Below, in pieces: positions 16,225-24,513 of a stretch of 45,124 nt of DNA (position 1 is the first letter of the stretch; the number at the start of each line of letters is the position of its first letter). The position numbers were made by a program, and so were the translations under genes. The notes below the pieces were generated by a model that was given only the letters and a program-made list of their open reading frames with translations, had not been told where the DNA came from and made no database searches. The stretch is from Pseudomonadota bacterium. GTDB taxonomy: Bacteria; Pseudomonadota; Gammaproteobacteria; Pseudomonadales; Pseudomonadaceae. The stretch is from assembly GCA_023388335.1 (NCBI GenBank), contig JAEWGL010000065.1:1-45124 (forward strand), read 5' to 3'.

Positions 16225-17517
16225 TCAATGCGCCGGCAAGACAGTGCCACGGCATTCGCCGAAGCCAATGCTGGCCAAGCCTTCACGGGTGCAACGGGCA
16301 CGCAGGATGATCTCGTCGCCGTCTTCGAGGAACTTGCGCGTCTCGCCGCTGGCCAGTTCCACCGGATGTTTGCCGCCCTCGGTGATCTCCAGCAGGCTGC
16401 CGTGAGACCCAGGCTCTGCGCCAGACAGCGTGCCGGTACCGAAAAGGTCGCCCGGCTGCAACTGGCAGCCATTGACGCTGTGGTGGGTCACCAACTGGGC
16501 CACGGTCCAGTACATGCTGCGGGTATTGCTAAGGGTCAGGCGGTGTGCCGGCAAGCCCTGTTCGCGCATGCGCTCGGTCAGCAGCAGCACTTCCAGTTCG
16601 ATGTCGAAGGCGCCGTTGGCCTGGTCACGTGGGTCGAACAGGTAGGGCAGCGGCTGCGGGTCGCCCTCCGGACGCGCTGGCTGGGCGCAACGGAACGGCG
16701 CGAGCGCCTCGGTGGTGACCACCCAGGGCGAGACCGTGGTAAGGAAGCTCTTGGACAGAAACGGGCCCAGCGGCTGGTATTCCCAGGCCTGGATGTCCCG
16801 CGCCGACCAGTCGTTGAGCAGGCAGAAGCCGGCGACATGCTCGCTGGCCTCGGCTACCGGGATGCTGTCGCCCAGGTCGTTGCCTTGGCCGATCCAGATG
16901 CCCAGCTCCAGCTCGTAGTCCAACCGCGCGCAAGGACCGAAGCTTGGCTCGCTCTGCCCGGCGGGCAGGGTCTGGCCCTTGGGCCGGCGCACATCGGTGC
17001 CCGAGGGGCGCAAGGTGGAGGCGCGGCCGTGGTAGCCGATCGGGACGTACTTGTAATTGGGCAGCAGCGGGTTGTCTGGGCGGAACAGCTTACCGACATT
17101 GGTGGCGTGCTGGATGCCGACGTAGAAGTCGGTGTAGTCGCCAACCCGCGCCGGCAGGTGCATCTGGCAGTCGCTGGCCGGATAGAGCGCGGCCTTGAGC
17201 GCGTCCTGGTGCTCGCTATGCTCGCCGAGCAACGCCAGCAGGCGTTCGCGCAGGGCTACGCGAGGCTCGCGGCCAAGGGCGAAGAAGGCATTCAGCGTGC
17301 CGCCTCGGGTGGCTTCGACCGCTGCCCGGGCCTGGCCTTCGAACAGCCCGCTTGCCAGCACCGCTTCCAGGTCGAGGATTGCCTCACCAATGGCCACGCC
17401 GCAGCGCTGCGCCTCGCCTGGGCGGCTGAAGATGCCAAGGGGCAGGTTCTGCAGCGGGAAATCGCTATGGCCGTTGGCGTGTTCGACCCAACTGCGGGCG
17501 ATGGCGGTGTGGTTCAT
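16225..17517 (-). CDS. fahA: Fumarylacetoacetase
   Basis: 430 residues. The N-terminal FAA domain (about 20-120) is followed by the catalytic fold, with DYTDFYVGIQHATNVG holding the conserved Asp and His. LDYELELGIWIGQGN provides metal ligands (Glu), and LLNDWSARDIQAWEYQPLGP includes the metal Asp. It hydrolyses fumarylacetoacetate to fumarate and acetoacetate, the last step of the homogentisate route. It lies 3 bp after hmgA in the same minus-strand operon and is followed by maiA. No unusual features. Confidence 0.95.
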   Translation of the reverse strand: MNHTAIARSWVEHANGHSDFPLQNLPLGIFSRPGEAQRCGVAIGEAILDLEAVLASGLFEGQARAAVEATRGGTLNAFFALGREPRVALRERLLALLGEHSEHQDALKAALYPASDCQMHLPARVGDYTDFYVGIQHATNVGKLFRPDNPLLPNYKYVPIGYHGRASTLRPSGTDVRRPKGQTLPAGQSEPSFGPCARLDYELELGIWIGQGNDLGDSIPVAEASEHVAGFCLLNDWSARDIQAWEYQPLGPFLSKSFLTTVSPWVVTTEALAPFRCAQPARPEGDPQPLPYLFDPRDQANGAFDIELEVLLLTERMREQGLPAHRLTLSNTRSMYWTVAQLVTHHSVNGCQLQPGDLFGTGTLSGAEPGSHGSLLEITEGGKHPVELASGETRKFLEDGDEIILRARCTREGLASIGFGECRGTVLPAH

Positions 17518-17520
17518 GGG

Positions 17521-18822
17521 TTATCTCCGGTTCGGGTTGAAGGTGCTCGGCAAGGTGGCCCAGCAACTGTCGTAATCGGCCTGCAACTGCGGGCATTCGA
17601 GGGCATGGCGGCTCGGGCGCAGCACCTGGCTGGTCTCGAACATGAAGGCCATGGTGTTGTCGATCTTGTGCGGCGCAAGCTCCGCGGCGATCGCCTTGGT
17701 GCAGGTCTCGGCATCGGGGCCGTGGGCGCTCATGCAACTGTGCAGCGAGGCACCGCCAGGCAGGAAACCTTCGGCCTTGGCGTCGTAGGCACCCTGGATC
17801 AGGCCCATGAACTCGTTCATCAGGTTGCGGTGGAACCAGGGTGGCCGGAAGGTGTTCTCGGCCACCATCCAGCGCGGCGGGAAGATCACGAAGTCGATGT
17901 TCGCCAGGCCATGCACGCTGGTGGGCGAGGTCAGCACGGTGAAGATCGACGGGTCCGGATGGTCGAAGCTGACGGTGCCGAGGGTGTTGAAACGGCGCAG
18001 ATCGTATTTGTACGGCACGTTGTTGCCATGCCAGGCGACCACATCCAACGGCGAATGCTGCAGCTCGCAGCCCCAGAGCTCGCCGAGGAACTTCTGCACC
18101 ATCTGCACCGGGCCGCTGGACTCTTCGTAACGGGCAACCGGCGCGAGGAAGTCACGGGGGTTGGCCAAGCCGTTGCTGCCGATCGGGCCCAGGTCAGGCA
18201 GGCGCAGCGGCGCGCCATGGTTTTCGGCGATGTAGCCGCGGGCGTGGCGGTCGAGCAGCTCGACGCGGAACTTCAGGCCACGCGGCAACACGACGATTTC
18301 CAGCGGCTCGACTTCGAGCACCCCCAGTTCGGTGGCGATGCGCAGGCGGCCTTCCTGAGGCACCAGCAGCAACTCGCCGTCGGCGTTGAAGAACACCCGT
18401 TCCATGGAACGGTTGGCGCAATAGCTGAATACGCTGATCCCGGTCGGCTTCTCGGCCGCGGAGTTGGCCGCCATGGCCACCCAGCCGTCGATGAAATCGG
18501 TGGGCTCGGCCGGCACGGGCTGTGGGCTCCAGCGCAGACGGTTGGGCGTGACGGCGCCCAGCGGCCCGCCGGCGAGCTGACGCTCCAGACGTTCGAAGCG
18601 TGGATGCAATGCCGAGGGGCGGATGCGGTAGAGCCAGGTACGGCGCAACTCGCTGCGGGTCATGGTGAAGGCGGTGCCCGAGAAGAGCTCGGCGTACAGC
18701 CCGTAAGGCGCTTTCTGTGGCGAGTTCTGCCCGACCGGCAGGGCGCCGGGCAGGGCTTCGCTGGCGAATTCGTTGCCAAAGCCGCTGAGGTAGTCGGTGA
18801 CAGGGGACGTGTCGGGGTTCAT
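17521..18822 (-). CDS. hmgA: Homogentisate 1,2-dioxygenase
   Basis: 433 residues. The iron ligands His331 and Glu337 lie in FHRNLMNE and the third, His367, in MSAHGPD. These positions agree with those reported for the P. putida enzyme. It opens the ring of homogentisate with O2 to give maleylacetoacetate. GGAGG lies shortly before the ATG at 18822. It heads the operon hmgA-fahA-maiA, divergent from hmgR, and the 17-bp palindrome at 18919-18935 sits in its promoter. Loss of this gene causes pyomelanin accumulation in Pseudomonas (known). Confidence 0.96.
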   Translation of the reverse strand: MNPDTSPVTDYLSGFGNEFASEALPGALPVGQNSPQKAPYGLYAELFSGTAFTMTRSELRRTWLYRIRPSALHPRFERLERQLAGGPLGAVTPNRLRWSPQPVPAEPTDFIDGWVAMAANSAAEKPTGISVFSYCANRSMERVFFNADGELLLVPQEGRLRIATELGVLEVEPLEIVVLPRGLKFRVELLDRHARGYIAENHGAPLRLPDLGPIGSNGLANPRDFLAPVARYEESSGPVQMVQKFLGELWGCELQHSPLDVVAWHGNNVPYKYDLRRFNTLGTVSFDHPDPSIFTVLTSPTSVHGLANIDFVIFPPRWMVAENTFRPPWFHRNLMNEFMGLIQGAYDAKAEGFLPGGASLHSCMSAHGPDAETCTKAIAAELAPHKIDNTMAFMFETSQVLRPSRHALECPQLQADYDSCWATLPSTFNPNRR

Positions 18823-18918
18823 CTGTGCCTCCGGGCCGATGCCGGCCGGTTCATGGCAGCTGGCTGCCGACCTGTTCCGAGGCGGTTCAGGGATGACAGC
18901 GGCTCTGCATTGTTTTTA

Positions 18919-18935
18919 TCGTAATCAGATTACGA
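18919..18935. promoter_or_regulatory. HmgR operator (17-bp perfect palindrome)
   Basis: TCGTAATCAGATTACGA is an exact 8-1-8 palindrome between the divergent hmgA and hmgR genes. HmgR of P. putida is reported to bind a 17-bp palindrome in this promoter. A further half-site (CGTAAT, 18940-18945) pairs with ATTACG (18929-18934) as an overlapping inverted repeat. The site is about 97 bp upstream of the hmgA start. Confidence 0.85.
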
Positions 18936-19008
18936 ATAACGTAATTTGATTGCCATGATGCGTCAAGCTATAAAGACGCCCACTCGTTTTCCCTGGATGC
19001 CCTGCCCC

Positions 19009-19809
19009 ATGGCCAAAGCCAGCTCTCCTGCCGACAACGGCAAGCAAAAGGTCCGCTCGGCGGAAGTCGGTACCGATATCCTCAAGGCTCTCGCGCAGCT
19101 CTCCCCCTCCACCTCGCTGTCGCGCCTGGCCGAACATGTCGACATGCCGGCGAGCAAGGTGCACCGTTACCTGCAGGCGCTGATCGCCAGTGGCTTCGCC
19201 GAGCAGAACCCGGCCACCAACCATTACGCGCTGGGCCGCGAAGCCTTGCGGGTCGGCTTGGCGGCCCTGGGCGGGATGGACGTGCTGAAAGTGGCGGCCT
19301 TGCCCCTGTCGCAACTGCGCGACGATCTCAACGAGAGTTGCTTTATCGCCGTGTGGGGCAATCTGGGGGCGACGGTGGTGAGCATCGAACCTGCCGTGCG
19401 CGCGGTCACGGTGGTCACGCAGATTGGCTCGGTGCTGCCGCTGCTCAGCTCATCTACCGGCCTGGTGTTCGCCGCCTACCTGCCCGAGCGCGAGACCGTC
19501 GAGCTGCGCGACCAGGAGCTGGCCACGCTGCAGCACCCCGCCAGCGATTACGCGCCACTGCTGGCCGGCATCCGCGAGCGTGGCCTGCACCATGTGCACG
19601 GCTTGCTGATGCCGGGTGTGGATGCCTTGTCGGCGCCAGTGTTCAACGCCATGGGCCAGATTTGCGCGGTGATGACAGTGGTCGGGCCCACGTCGATCTT
19701 CCATGCCGACGAGCAAGGCCCAGCCGCCCGGCGCCTGCTGGACGCCTCACGGGCGGTGAGCTGGCGGATGGGTTTTGGCGATGCGCCAGTGACGGGACAT
19801 GGTGAGTAG
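19009..19809 (+). CDS. hmgR: IclR family repressor of homogentisate genes
   Basis: 266 residues from the chosen start. The N-terminal winged HTH covers about 15-75 (STSLSRLAEHVDMPASKVHR), followed by an IclR effector domain (about 90-260). The latter includes LPLLSSSTGLVFAAYLP, the usual ligand-contact stretch. In P. putida HmgR is a repressor released by homogentisate. It is divergent from hmgA with the 17-bp palindrome between. The start is uncertain: no clear Shine-Dalgarno stands before any candidate. ATG at 18955 or 18958 would add 18 or 17 residues; 19009 gives the usual family N-terminus. Confidence 0.85.
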   Translation: MAKASSPADNGKQKVRSAEVGTDILKALAQLSPSTSLSRLAEHVDMPASKVHRYLQALIASGFAEQNPATNHYALGREALRVGLAALGGMDVLKVAALPLSQLRDDLNESCFIAVWGNLGATVVSIEPAVRAVTVVTQIGSVLPLLSSSTGLVFAAYLPERETVELRDQELATLQHPASDYAPLLAGIRERGLHHVHGLLMPGVDALSAPVFNAMGQICAVMTVVGPTSIFHADEQGPAARRLLDASRAVSWRMGFGDAPVTGHGE

Positions 19810-19907
19810 GTCGAGGAGGAATGGCCTTGGATCGCTTTACAAAAGCGGCCAGGCGCGCCGCTATCGTTCAGCGTTGACTGTTGCTCGATCGGTAATAGAG
19901 ATTGTCA

Positions 19908-20074
19908 GAAGCAACTATTTTTCCTGCTGGATCAAGCGCTTATTCTGATCTCGCTGGCACGACGTGAAGGGCTCTTCCCCCTCCCTTCGGGTCAGCAAGG
20001 TTCACCGACGTTGATTTTGAAGCTCCTTGATCTAACGTCTCAGTTGGCCGCTGCGCTTGCAGCGGCCTTTTTTT
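19908..20074 (+). ncRNA. Candidate small RNA in the hmgR-SDR gap
   Basis: No credible protein is encoded in the 533-bp gap after hmgR. TTGACT (19874-19879) and TAGAGA (19896-19901), 16 bp apart, form a sigma-70-like promoter, and a textbook terminator stands at 20046-20074. Between them lies about 165 bp with a pyrimidine-rich centre (CTCTTCCCCCTCCCTTC near 19973). Promoter, size and terminator together suggest an independent small RNA. I do not recognise a named Pseudomonas sRNA. It could also be an antisense leader or a decayed gene. Confidence 0.45.
20046..20074 (+). terminator. Strong Rho-independent terminator
   Basis: Stem GGCCGCTGC / GCAGCGGCC (9 bp, loop GCTT) is followed by seven T. 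It ends the candidate small RNA or a long hmgR transcript; the hmgR stop is about 240 bp away. Confidence 0.9.
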
Positions 20075-20181
20075 ATGAGCGGGTGAAATGTTGTCTGGCT
20101 GCCAGGGGGCTCAGGAGGTGCGTGCCTTGGGGTCGGGTCAGGACTGCCAGGTACATCGCTTGAGTGTTATGTCGCCCTTGA

Positions 20182-20289
20182 GATCGAGCGCCGCCTGCGC
20201 GGCGCTTCGCGGGCAAGCCCGTTCTCATAGAAAAAACGCTAACTCAATGATTTAGCTGATGAACCTGTGGGAGCAGGCGGCGCTCGATC
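20182..20289. repeat. REP pair in inverted orientation
   Basis: GATCGAGCGCCGCCTGC (20182-20198) is repeated exactly as its reverse complement at 20273-20289, 74 bp apart. The left unit continues into GCTTCGCGGGCAAGCCCG, the core of the P. putida 35-bp REP sequence. The right unit begins CCTGTGGGAGCAGGC, the other end of a REP. It lies between the terminator and the convergent SDR gene, as REP pairs usually do. No REP-associated tyrosine transposase is in the window. Confidence 0.75.
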
Positions 20290-20342
20290 TTCAGGGCGCT
20301 ACAGAACTCAAAATATGCACAAACTGGCCATCTCTCCCCTCC

Positions 20343-21257
20343 TCACTCCTGAGGATACCTCTGCAAATTGGCCATCATTTGCTGCAGCGCCTGGAGGCTG
20401 TCTTGCGGGTGGGCGGCGTCGTTGAAGTCGGCGATCTGCTGCCAGCTGTCGGCGACCTGCTCGGGGGTGAAGCCTTCCCGTGGATCAAAGCCCACACCCT
20501 GGCTGCGCTCCCAGCGCACCTTGCCGATCCAGCCGCCGCCCACTTCGAACAGTTCGCCGCTGTCCTGGCACTGCTCGCTGCCCAGGTACACCACCAAGGG
20601 GCTGACCAGCTCGGGCTTGAGCCGCTCGAACACCTGCGGCGGGATCAGCCCTTCGGTCATGCGGGTGCCGCCGGTGGGGGCGATGGCGTTGACCAGGATG
20701 CCGTGCTTGCGCCCTTCGATGGCCAGGGTGCGGGTCAACCCGTAAAGACCGAGCTTGGCCATGCCGTAGTTGGCCTGGCCGAAATTGCCATAGATGCCCG
20801 AGGTCGAGGCGGTGAAGATCACCCGCCCCCCGTTCTGCTCGCGCAGGTGCGGCCAAGCGGCATGGGTGACCTTGAAGGCGCCCTCCACATGCACCCGGTA
20901 GACCAGCTCCCAGTCGCTCTGCTCCATCTTGTGGAACGTCTTGTCACGCAGGATTCCGGCGTTGTTCACCAGCACGTCGACGCGGCCGAAGCTGTCCAGC
21001 GCCTGCTCGACGATGCGCTGGCCGTCGGTGACCGAGTCATGGTTGGCCACCGCCGTCCCGCCCGCCGCGCGGATCTCGGCCACCACGCGGTCGGCGGCCG
21101 AAGCGTTGGCGCCTTCGCCATGGGTCGAGCCACCGAGGTCATTGACCACCACCTTGGCGCCGCGCGCGGCGAACAGCAGCGCATGGGCCCGGCCCAGGCC
21201 GCCCCCCGCACCGGTGACGATGACCACTTTATCTTGCAGACGTACTGGTTCGCTCAT
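20343..21257 (-). CDS. SDR family oxidoreductase (3-hydroxyacyl-CoA dehydrogenase-like)
   Basis: 304 residues. The cofactor motif is VTGAGGGLGRAHALLFAARG and the stabilising NNAG is in VDVLVNNAGILRDKTF. The catalytic Ser-Tyr-Lys set is in STSGIYGNFGQANYGMAKLG. The insertion NDLGGSTHGEG and the RDKTFHKM stretch resemble the N-terminal dehydrogenase of peroxisomal multifunctional enzyme type 2. A 3-hydroxyacyl-CoA or related alcohol substrate is therefore likely (inference). The start at 21257 (MSEPVRLQDK) is chosen over an upstream codon that lacks homology. The C-terminal 45 residues are an extension beyond the core SDR fold. It may be transcribed with the hydrolase upstream. Confidence 0.83.
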   Translation of the reverse strand: MSEPVRLQDKVVIVTGAGGGLGRAHALLFAARGAKVVVNDLGGSTHGEGANASAADRVVAEIRAAGGTAVANHDSVTDGQRIVEQALDSFGRVDVLVNNAGILRDKTFHKMEQSDWELVYRVHVEGAFKVTHAAWPHLREQNGGRVIFTASTSGIYGNFGQANYGMAKLGLYGLTRTLAIEGRKHGILVNAIAPTGGTRMTEGLIPPQVFERLKPELVSPLVVYLGSEQCQDSGELFEVGGGWIGKVRWERSQGVGFDPREGFTPEQVADSWQQIADFNDAAHPQDSLQALQQMMANLQRYPQE

Positions 21258-21375
21258 GCTCAAGGTTCCAGGCAAAGGGGTGGAAACAACGAGTGTCCGC
21301 CAGCACCGCGCGGCGGACAATCAAGCGCATTCAGGCTGAATGCCAAACGATAAGGCAGGACGATGATCGCTCAGG

Positions 21376-22281
21376 TCAGGACCAGGCAACCTTCTGCGGC
21401 AGGCAGCCCATGGGCTGTTCGCGAAAAGCCAGGTAATGCCGCAGCACCTGCACGGGCGCCTCGGTATGTGGGTAGTGGCCAATGCCTTGCAGTTGCACCG
21501 TGTCAGGTTCCGGCACCAGCTGTTGGTAGCGTTCGACCATGTGCGCCCCGGACAGCGGGTCGACCGTGCCATTGATGAAGCGCAACGGCACGCCCTCCTG
21601 CTGCAGCGCGCCGACCCAGCGCTCACGGTGCGCACGCCGCTCGGGCAGGTAGCCGATCAGCTTGTGCAGCACACGGGTGCCGCGGTTGGAGACGATCAGG
21701 CTCCAGTAATCATCCAGCGCGCTTTCACTGGGGTGGGTGCAGGGGCCGTAGACCTGGGTCACATTGCGCACCAGGTCATCACGGCCGAACGAACGCCCAA
21801 CCAACCAGCCGAGGGGGCTGAGCAGGAGTTTCTGGATCAGTAGCAGCTGCGAGCTCTCGGGGAACAGGCCACTGTTGAGGAACGCGCAGCTGGCGATATC
21901 GGCGCGCCCCTCGTGGTGCCGGGCAAGCAGCTCCTGGGCGACACTGCCGCCGTAGTCATGGGCCAGCAGATGGGCCGGCTCGCTGACGTTCAGGTGCGCG
22001 AGCAGGGCCTGCTGCAGGTCGGCCTGTTCCAGCAGGCTGTAGTGGTGGTCGAGGGGCTTGGCCGAATCGCCGAAGCCGAGCATGTCGCAGGCGATCACCC
22101 TAAAGCGCTGGGCCAGTGGCGCCCACAGGTAATGCCAATCCCAACTGGCGGTAGGGAACCCATGAAGCAGCAGCAAGGGTTCACCCTGCCCTGCCGTCCA
22201 GTAACGAATGCTCTGGCCCCGGAAAGAGAAGTTCTGACCCCGGGTTCGCCAGACGCACAATGGAATTTCGGCCAAAGGCAT
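21376..22281 (-). CDS. Alpha/beta hydrolase with Asp nucleophile
   Basis: 301 residues. The oxyanion motif is HGFPT (40-44). The nucleophile elbow is AHDYGG, so the nucleophile is Asp109 instead of Ser. The general-base His is in GHYPHTE near the C-terminus. Asp elbows of this form (HDYGG/HDWGG) are typical of epoxide hydrolases and haloalkane dehalogenases rather than esterases. The N-terminal 30 residues lack a signal peptide, so it is cytoplasmic. It lies 118 bp before the SDR gene on the same strand, suggesting a small catabolic unit; the substrate is unknown. Confidence 0.8.
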   Translation of the reverse strand: MPLAEIPLCVWRTRGQNFSFRGQSIRYWTAGQGEPLLLLHGFPTASWDWHYLWAPLAQRFRVIACDMLGFGDSAKPLDHHYSLLEQADLQQALLAHLNVSEPAHLLAHDYGGSVAQELLARHHEGRADIASCAFLNSGLFPESSQLLLIQKLLLSPLGWLVGRSFGRDDLVRNVTQVYGPCTHPSESALDDYWSLIVSNRGTRVLHKLIGYLPERRAHRERWVGALQQEGVPLRFINGTVDPLSGAHMVERYQQLVPEPDTVQLQGIGHYPHTEAPVQVLRHYLAFREQPMGCLPQKVAWS

Positions 22282-22460
22282 CAGAGTCTTCCCGGTGGTG
22301 TGAGGAAAAATGAATCAAGCAAGGCTGTGGCTGCGGTCATTGCATTCACCTCGGCACTTACGTGTGCTCTCTCTTGAAGGCACAGTCTAAACAGCCGTGC
22401 CCTAGCGGTGTGTTGCGTTGGCAGCCAGCTTGATGGCCGTGCGGGTCAGGGGGCGAACGG

Positions 22461-23147
22461 TCAGAGCAACGTCGCCAGCAAGGGGGCTGCGAACAGGTTG
22501 AGCAAGCCGGTGAGAACCATCACCAGGCCGGCTACCGAGCCCTCTTCGCCGCCCACTTCGTGGGCTCGGCTGACACCGGCACCGTGCGCGCCGACCCCGA
22601 ACAGCGCACCCCGAGCCAGCGGCGTGCGCAGTGGCAGGTACTTGAGCAGGAGGCCGCCGAGCATCGCACCCAGCACGCCGGTGAGCATCACGAACACTGC
22701 GGTCAGCTCGGGCACGCCGCCAAGGTCACGCGCCAGCGGCATGGCGAACGGCGTGGTGATCGAACGCGGCAGCAGCGACAGGCTCACCGCGCTGTCGAGC
22801 GCCAGCAGATGCGCCAGGCCCCAGGAGCTGGCGATGGACGCCGCGCTGCCGACCAGCATGCCCAGGGACAAGGCCGGCCAGTGGCGCGCGAGCAAGGCCC
22901 GCTGCTGCCAGATCGGCACGGCGAAGGCCACTGTCACCGGGCCGAGGACGCTCATCAGCCAATGGGTGTTACGCGAATATTCGGCATACGCCGTGTGCAG
23001 CGGGACCGCCGCCGCCAGCAGCAAGGCAGGCACCAGGATCAGCGGCGACAGCAGATAACGGCCGCTGCGCCGGTACAACCAGCGGCTGCACAGGTAGGCG
23101 AGCAGGGTCAGAACAAGCCAGAACAAAGGCATGGGTTCAAGGCTCAT
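22461..23147 (-). CDS. lrgB: LrgB/CidB family membrane protein
   Basis: 228 residues, six to seven helices. The LrgB signature region reads LLPRSITTPFAMPLARDLGG, and LFGVGAHGAGVSRAHEVGGEEGS follows near the C-terminus. The family partners LrgA/CidA holin-like proteins in control of murein hydrolase activity and, in some bacteria, in transport of pyruvate or glycolate. It begins inside the lrgA gene (11-bp overlap) and so is translated with it. Downstream of it (22282-22460) no feature is visible. Confidence 0.88.
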   Translation of the reverse strand: MSLEPMPLFWLVLTLLAYLCSRWLYRRSGRYLLSPLILVPALLLAAAVPLHTAYAEYSRNTHWLMSVLGPVTVAFAVPIWQQRALLARHWPALSLGMLVGSAASIASSWGLAHLLALDSAVSLSLLPRSITTPFAMPLARDLGGVPELTAVFVMLTGVLGAMLGGLLLKYLPLRTPLARGALFGVGAHGAGVSRAHEVGGEEGSVAGLVMVLTGLLNLFAAPLLATLL

Positions 23148-23523
23148 GACGCAGCCTCCAGCGGCAGACCAGTTCTACCGTCACGGCCGTCATGACCATC
23201 ACCAGCAAGGTACTGACGCCGATTACCAGAAGGATCCGCCAGCCTTCGTCGCGCACCAGCGCCCCATAGTCGAGCAGGCTCATCAGCGCGGGGATGAAGA
23301 ACAGTAGCATCTCGGCCATCAGCCAGCCGGCACCCAGTTGCAACATGGCCGGCTTCAGCCAGCCCAAGGCGAACAGTAACAGGAGCAGGACCAAACCCAT
23401 CACGCCACCGGGGATCGGCCAGCCCAACCAGGTGGCGAGCTGCCCACCCAGCAGGTACAGGAGCAACAGCACCCCGAGCTCGGCGAGCAGGCGCAGGGAT
23501 TTTTTCACTAGAGCGGCGTTCAT
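23137..23523 (-). CDS. lrgA: CidA/LrgA family holin-like protein
   Basis: 128 residues with four hydrophobic helices. The signature LGVLLLLYLLGGQLATWLG is followed by PGGVMGLVLLLLLFALG and MLLFFIPALMSLLDYGALV, all typical of CidA/LrgA. Known of the family: holin-like inner-membrane protein acting with LrgB in cell lysis control or small-acid transport. It is first in a two-gene operon and divergent from a LysR gene at 23620, the same arrangement as cidR-cidAB in other bacteria. Confidence 0.88.
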   Translation of the reverse strand: MNAALVKKSLRLLAELGVLLLLYLLGGQLATWLGWPIPGGVMGLVLLLLLFALGWLKPAMLQLGAGWLMAEMLLFFIPALMSLLDYGALVRDEGWRILLVIGVSTLLVMVMTAVTVELVCRWRLRHEP

Positions 23524-23619
23524 TGCAGGATTCCTCGACAGGGCCCTATTCTAAAAGTCCGCTATGTAGGCCAAAAGCGAATTGTTAGACTGAGTGCCAT
23601 TCCAGAATGGAATCGAGCC

Positions 23620-24513
23620 ATGGAATTCAAACAGCTGCGCAGTTTTATCGAAGTGGTGCACCGCGGAGGCTTTACCCAGGCGGCGCAGACGCTGCACATC
23701 AGCCAGTCAGCGGTGAGCAAGCAGGTGGCCCAACTGGAGCAGGACCTGGGTATGCCTTTGCTCGAACGTCAGGGCTCGCAGCTGCACTTGACCGCCGCCG
23801 GGCGCATCGTCCAAGAACGTGGCGAGGTACTGTTGCGCCAGCGCCAGGAATTGCTCGCCGAGCTCGACGACCTCAGCCAACTGGCCCGCGGCGAACTACG
23901 CCTGGGCCTGCCATTGCTGGGCAGTGATGCGCTGTTCGCTGGTTTGTTCGCCGAATACCGGCGACGCCACCCGAACATCACCATCCAGCTGCTTGAAGGC
24001 GGCAGCCGCACGGTCGAACAGGCCGTGCTCAATGGCGAACTGGAACTGGGCGGCAGCCTGACGCCGAGCGATCCGGCCTTTGAGTACCAGCCGTTCTGCA
24101 ATGAACCGCTGGATGCACTGCTTCCGGCCGGGCATTCCCTGGCCAGGGCGACGCGCGTCAGCCTGCTGCAATTGGCCGACACGCCCTTTTTGCTCTATCA
24201 GCGCAGCTTCGTACTCAACGACCGTCTGCTCAGTGCCTGCCAGCAACTGGGCTTTACCCCGCGCGAAGGTGGGCGCAGCGGCCAGGCGGACTTTCTTGCC
24301 GCTCTGGTCGCGGCCGGTCAAGGGGTGGTGCTCTTGCCGCGCGTAGTGGCACGGGGACTGGAACGTCCCGGCGTGATCCGGGTGGCATTGCAGGCCCCTG
24401 CCCACCTGCGCTGGGATATCGCCTTCATCTGGCGCCGTGGCGCCTACCTATCGCGGGCGGCGCAGGCCTGGTTGCAGCTGTTGCGCGAGCAGCCGCAACC
24501 CCAGCTCGGCTGA
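23620..24513 (+). CDS. LysR family regulator (CidR-like by context)
   Basis: 297 residues. The HTH covers 1-60 (FKQLRSFIEVVHRGGFTQAA then HISQSAVSKQVAQLEQDLG), and the effector domain about 90-290. It is divergent from lrgAB with a 96-bp gap. By analogy with CidR it probably activates lrgAB in response to acetate, pyruvate or a related acid, but this is an inference from position. The flavodoxin gene on the opposite strand starts its stop codon at the very next base, so the two genes are convergent without spacing. Confidence 0.87.
   Translation: MEFKQLRSFIEVVHRGGFTQAAQTLHISQSAVSKQVAQLEQDLGMPLLERQGSQLHLTAAGRIVQERGEVLLRQRQELLAELDDLSQLARGELRLGLPLLGSDALFAGLFAEYRRRHPNITIQLLEGGSRTVEQAVLNGELELGGSLTPSDPAFEYQPFCNEPLDALLPAGHSLARATRVSLLQLADTPFLLYQRSFVLNDRLLSACQQLGFTPREGGRSGQADFLAALVAAGQGVVLLPRVVARGLERPGVIRVALQAPAHLRWDIAFIWRRGAYLSRAAQAWLQLLREQPQPQLG

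Noticed and set aside
16228..18924. 898-codon open frame on the plus strand
   Set aside because: It lies antisense to fahA and hmgA, both unmistakable; the translation is a low-complexity, His/Gln/Ala-rich shadow caused by high GC.
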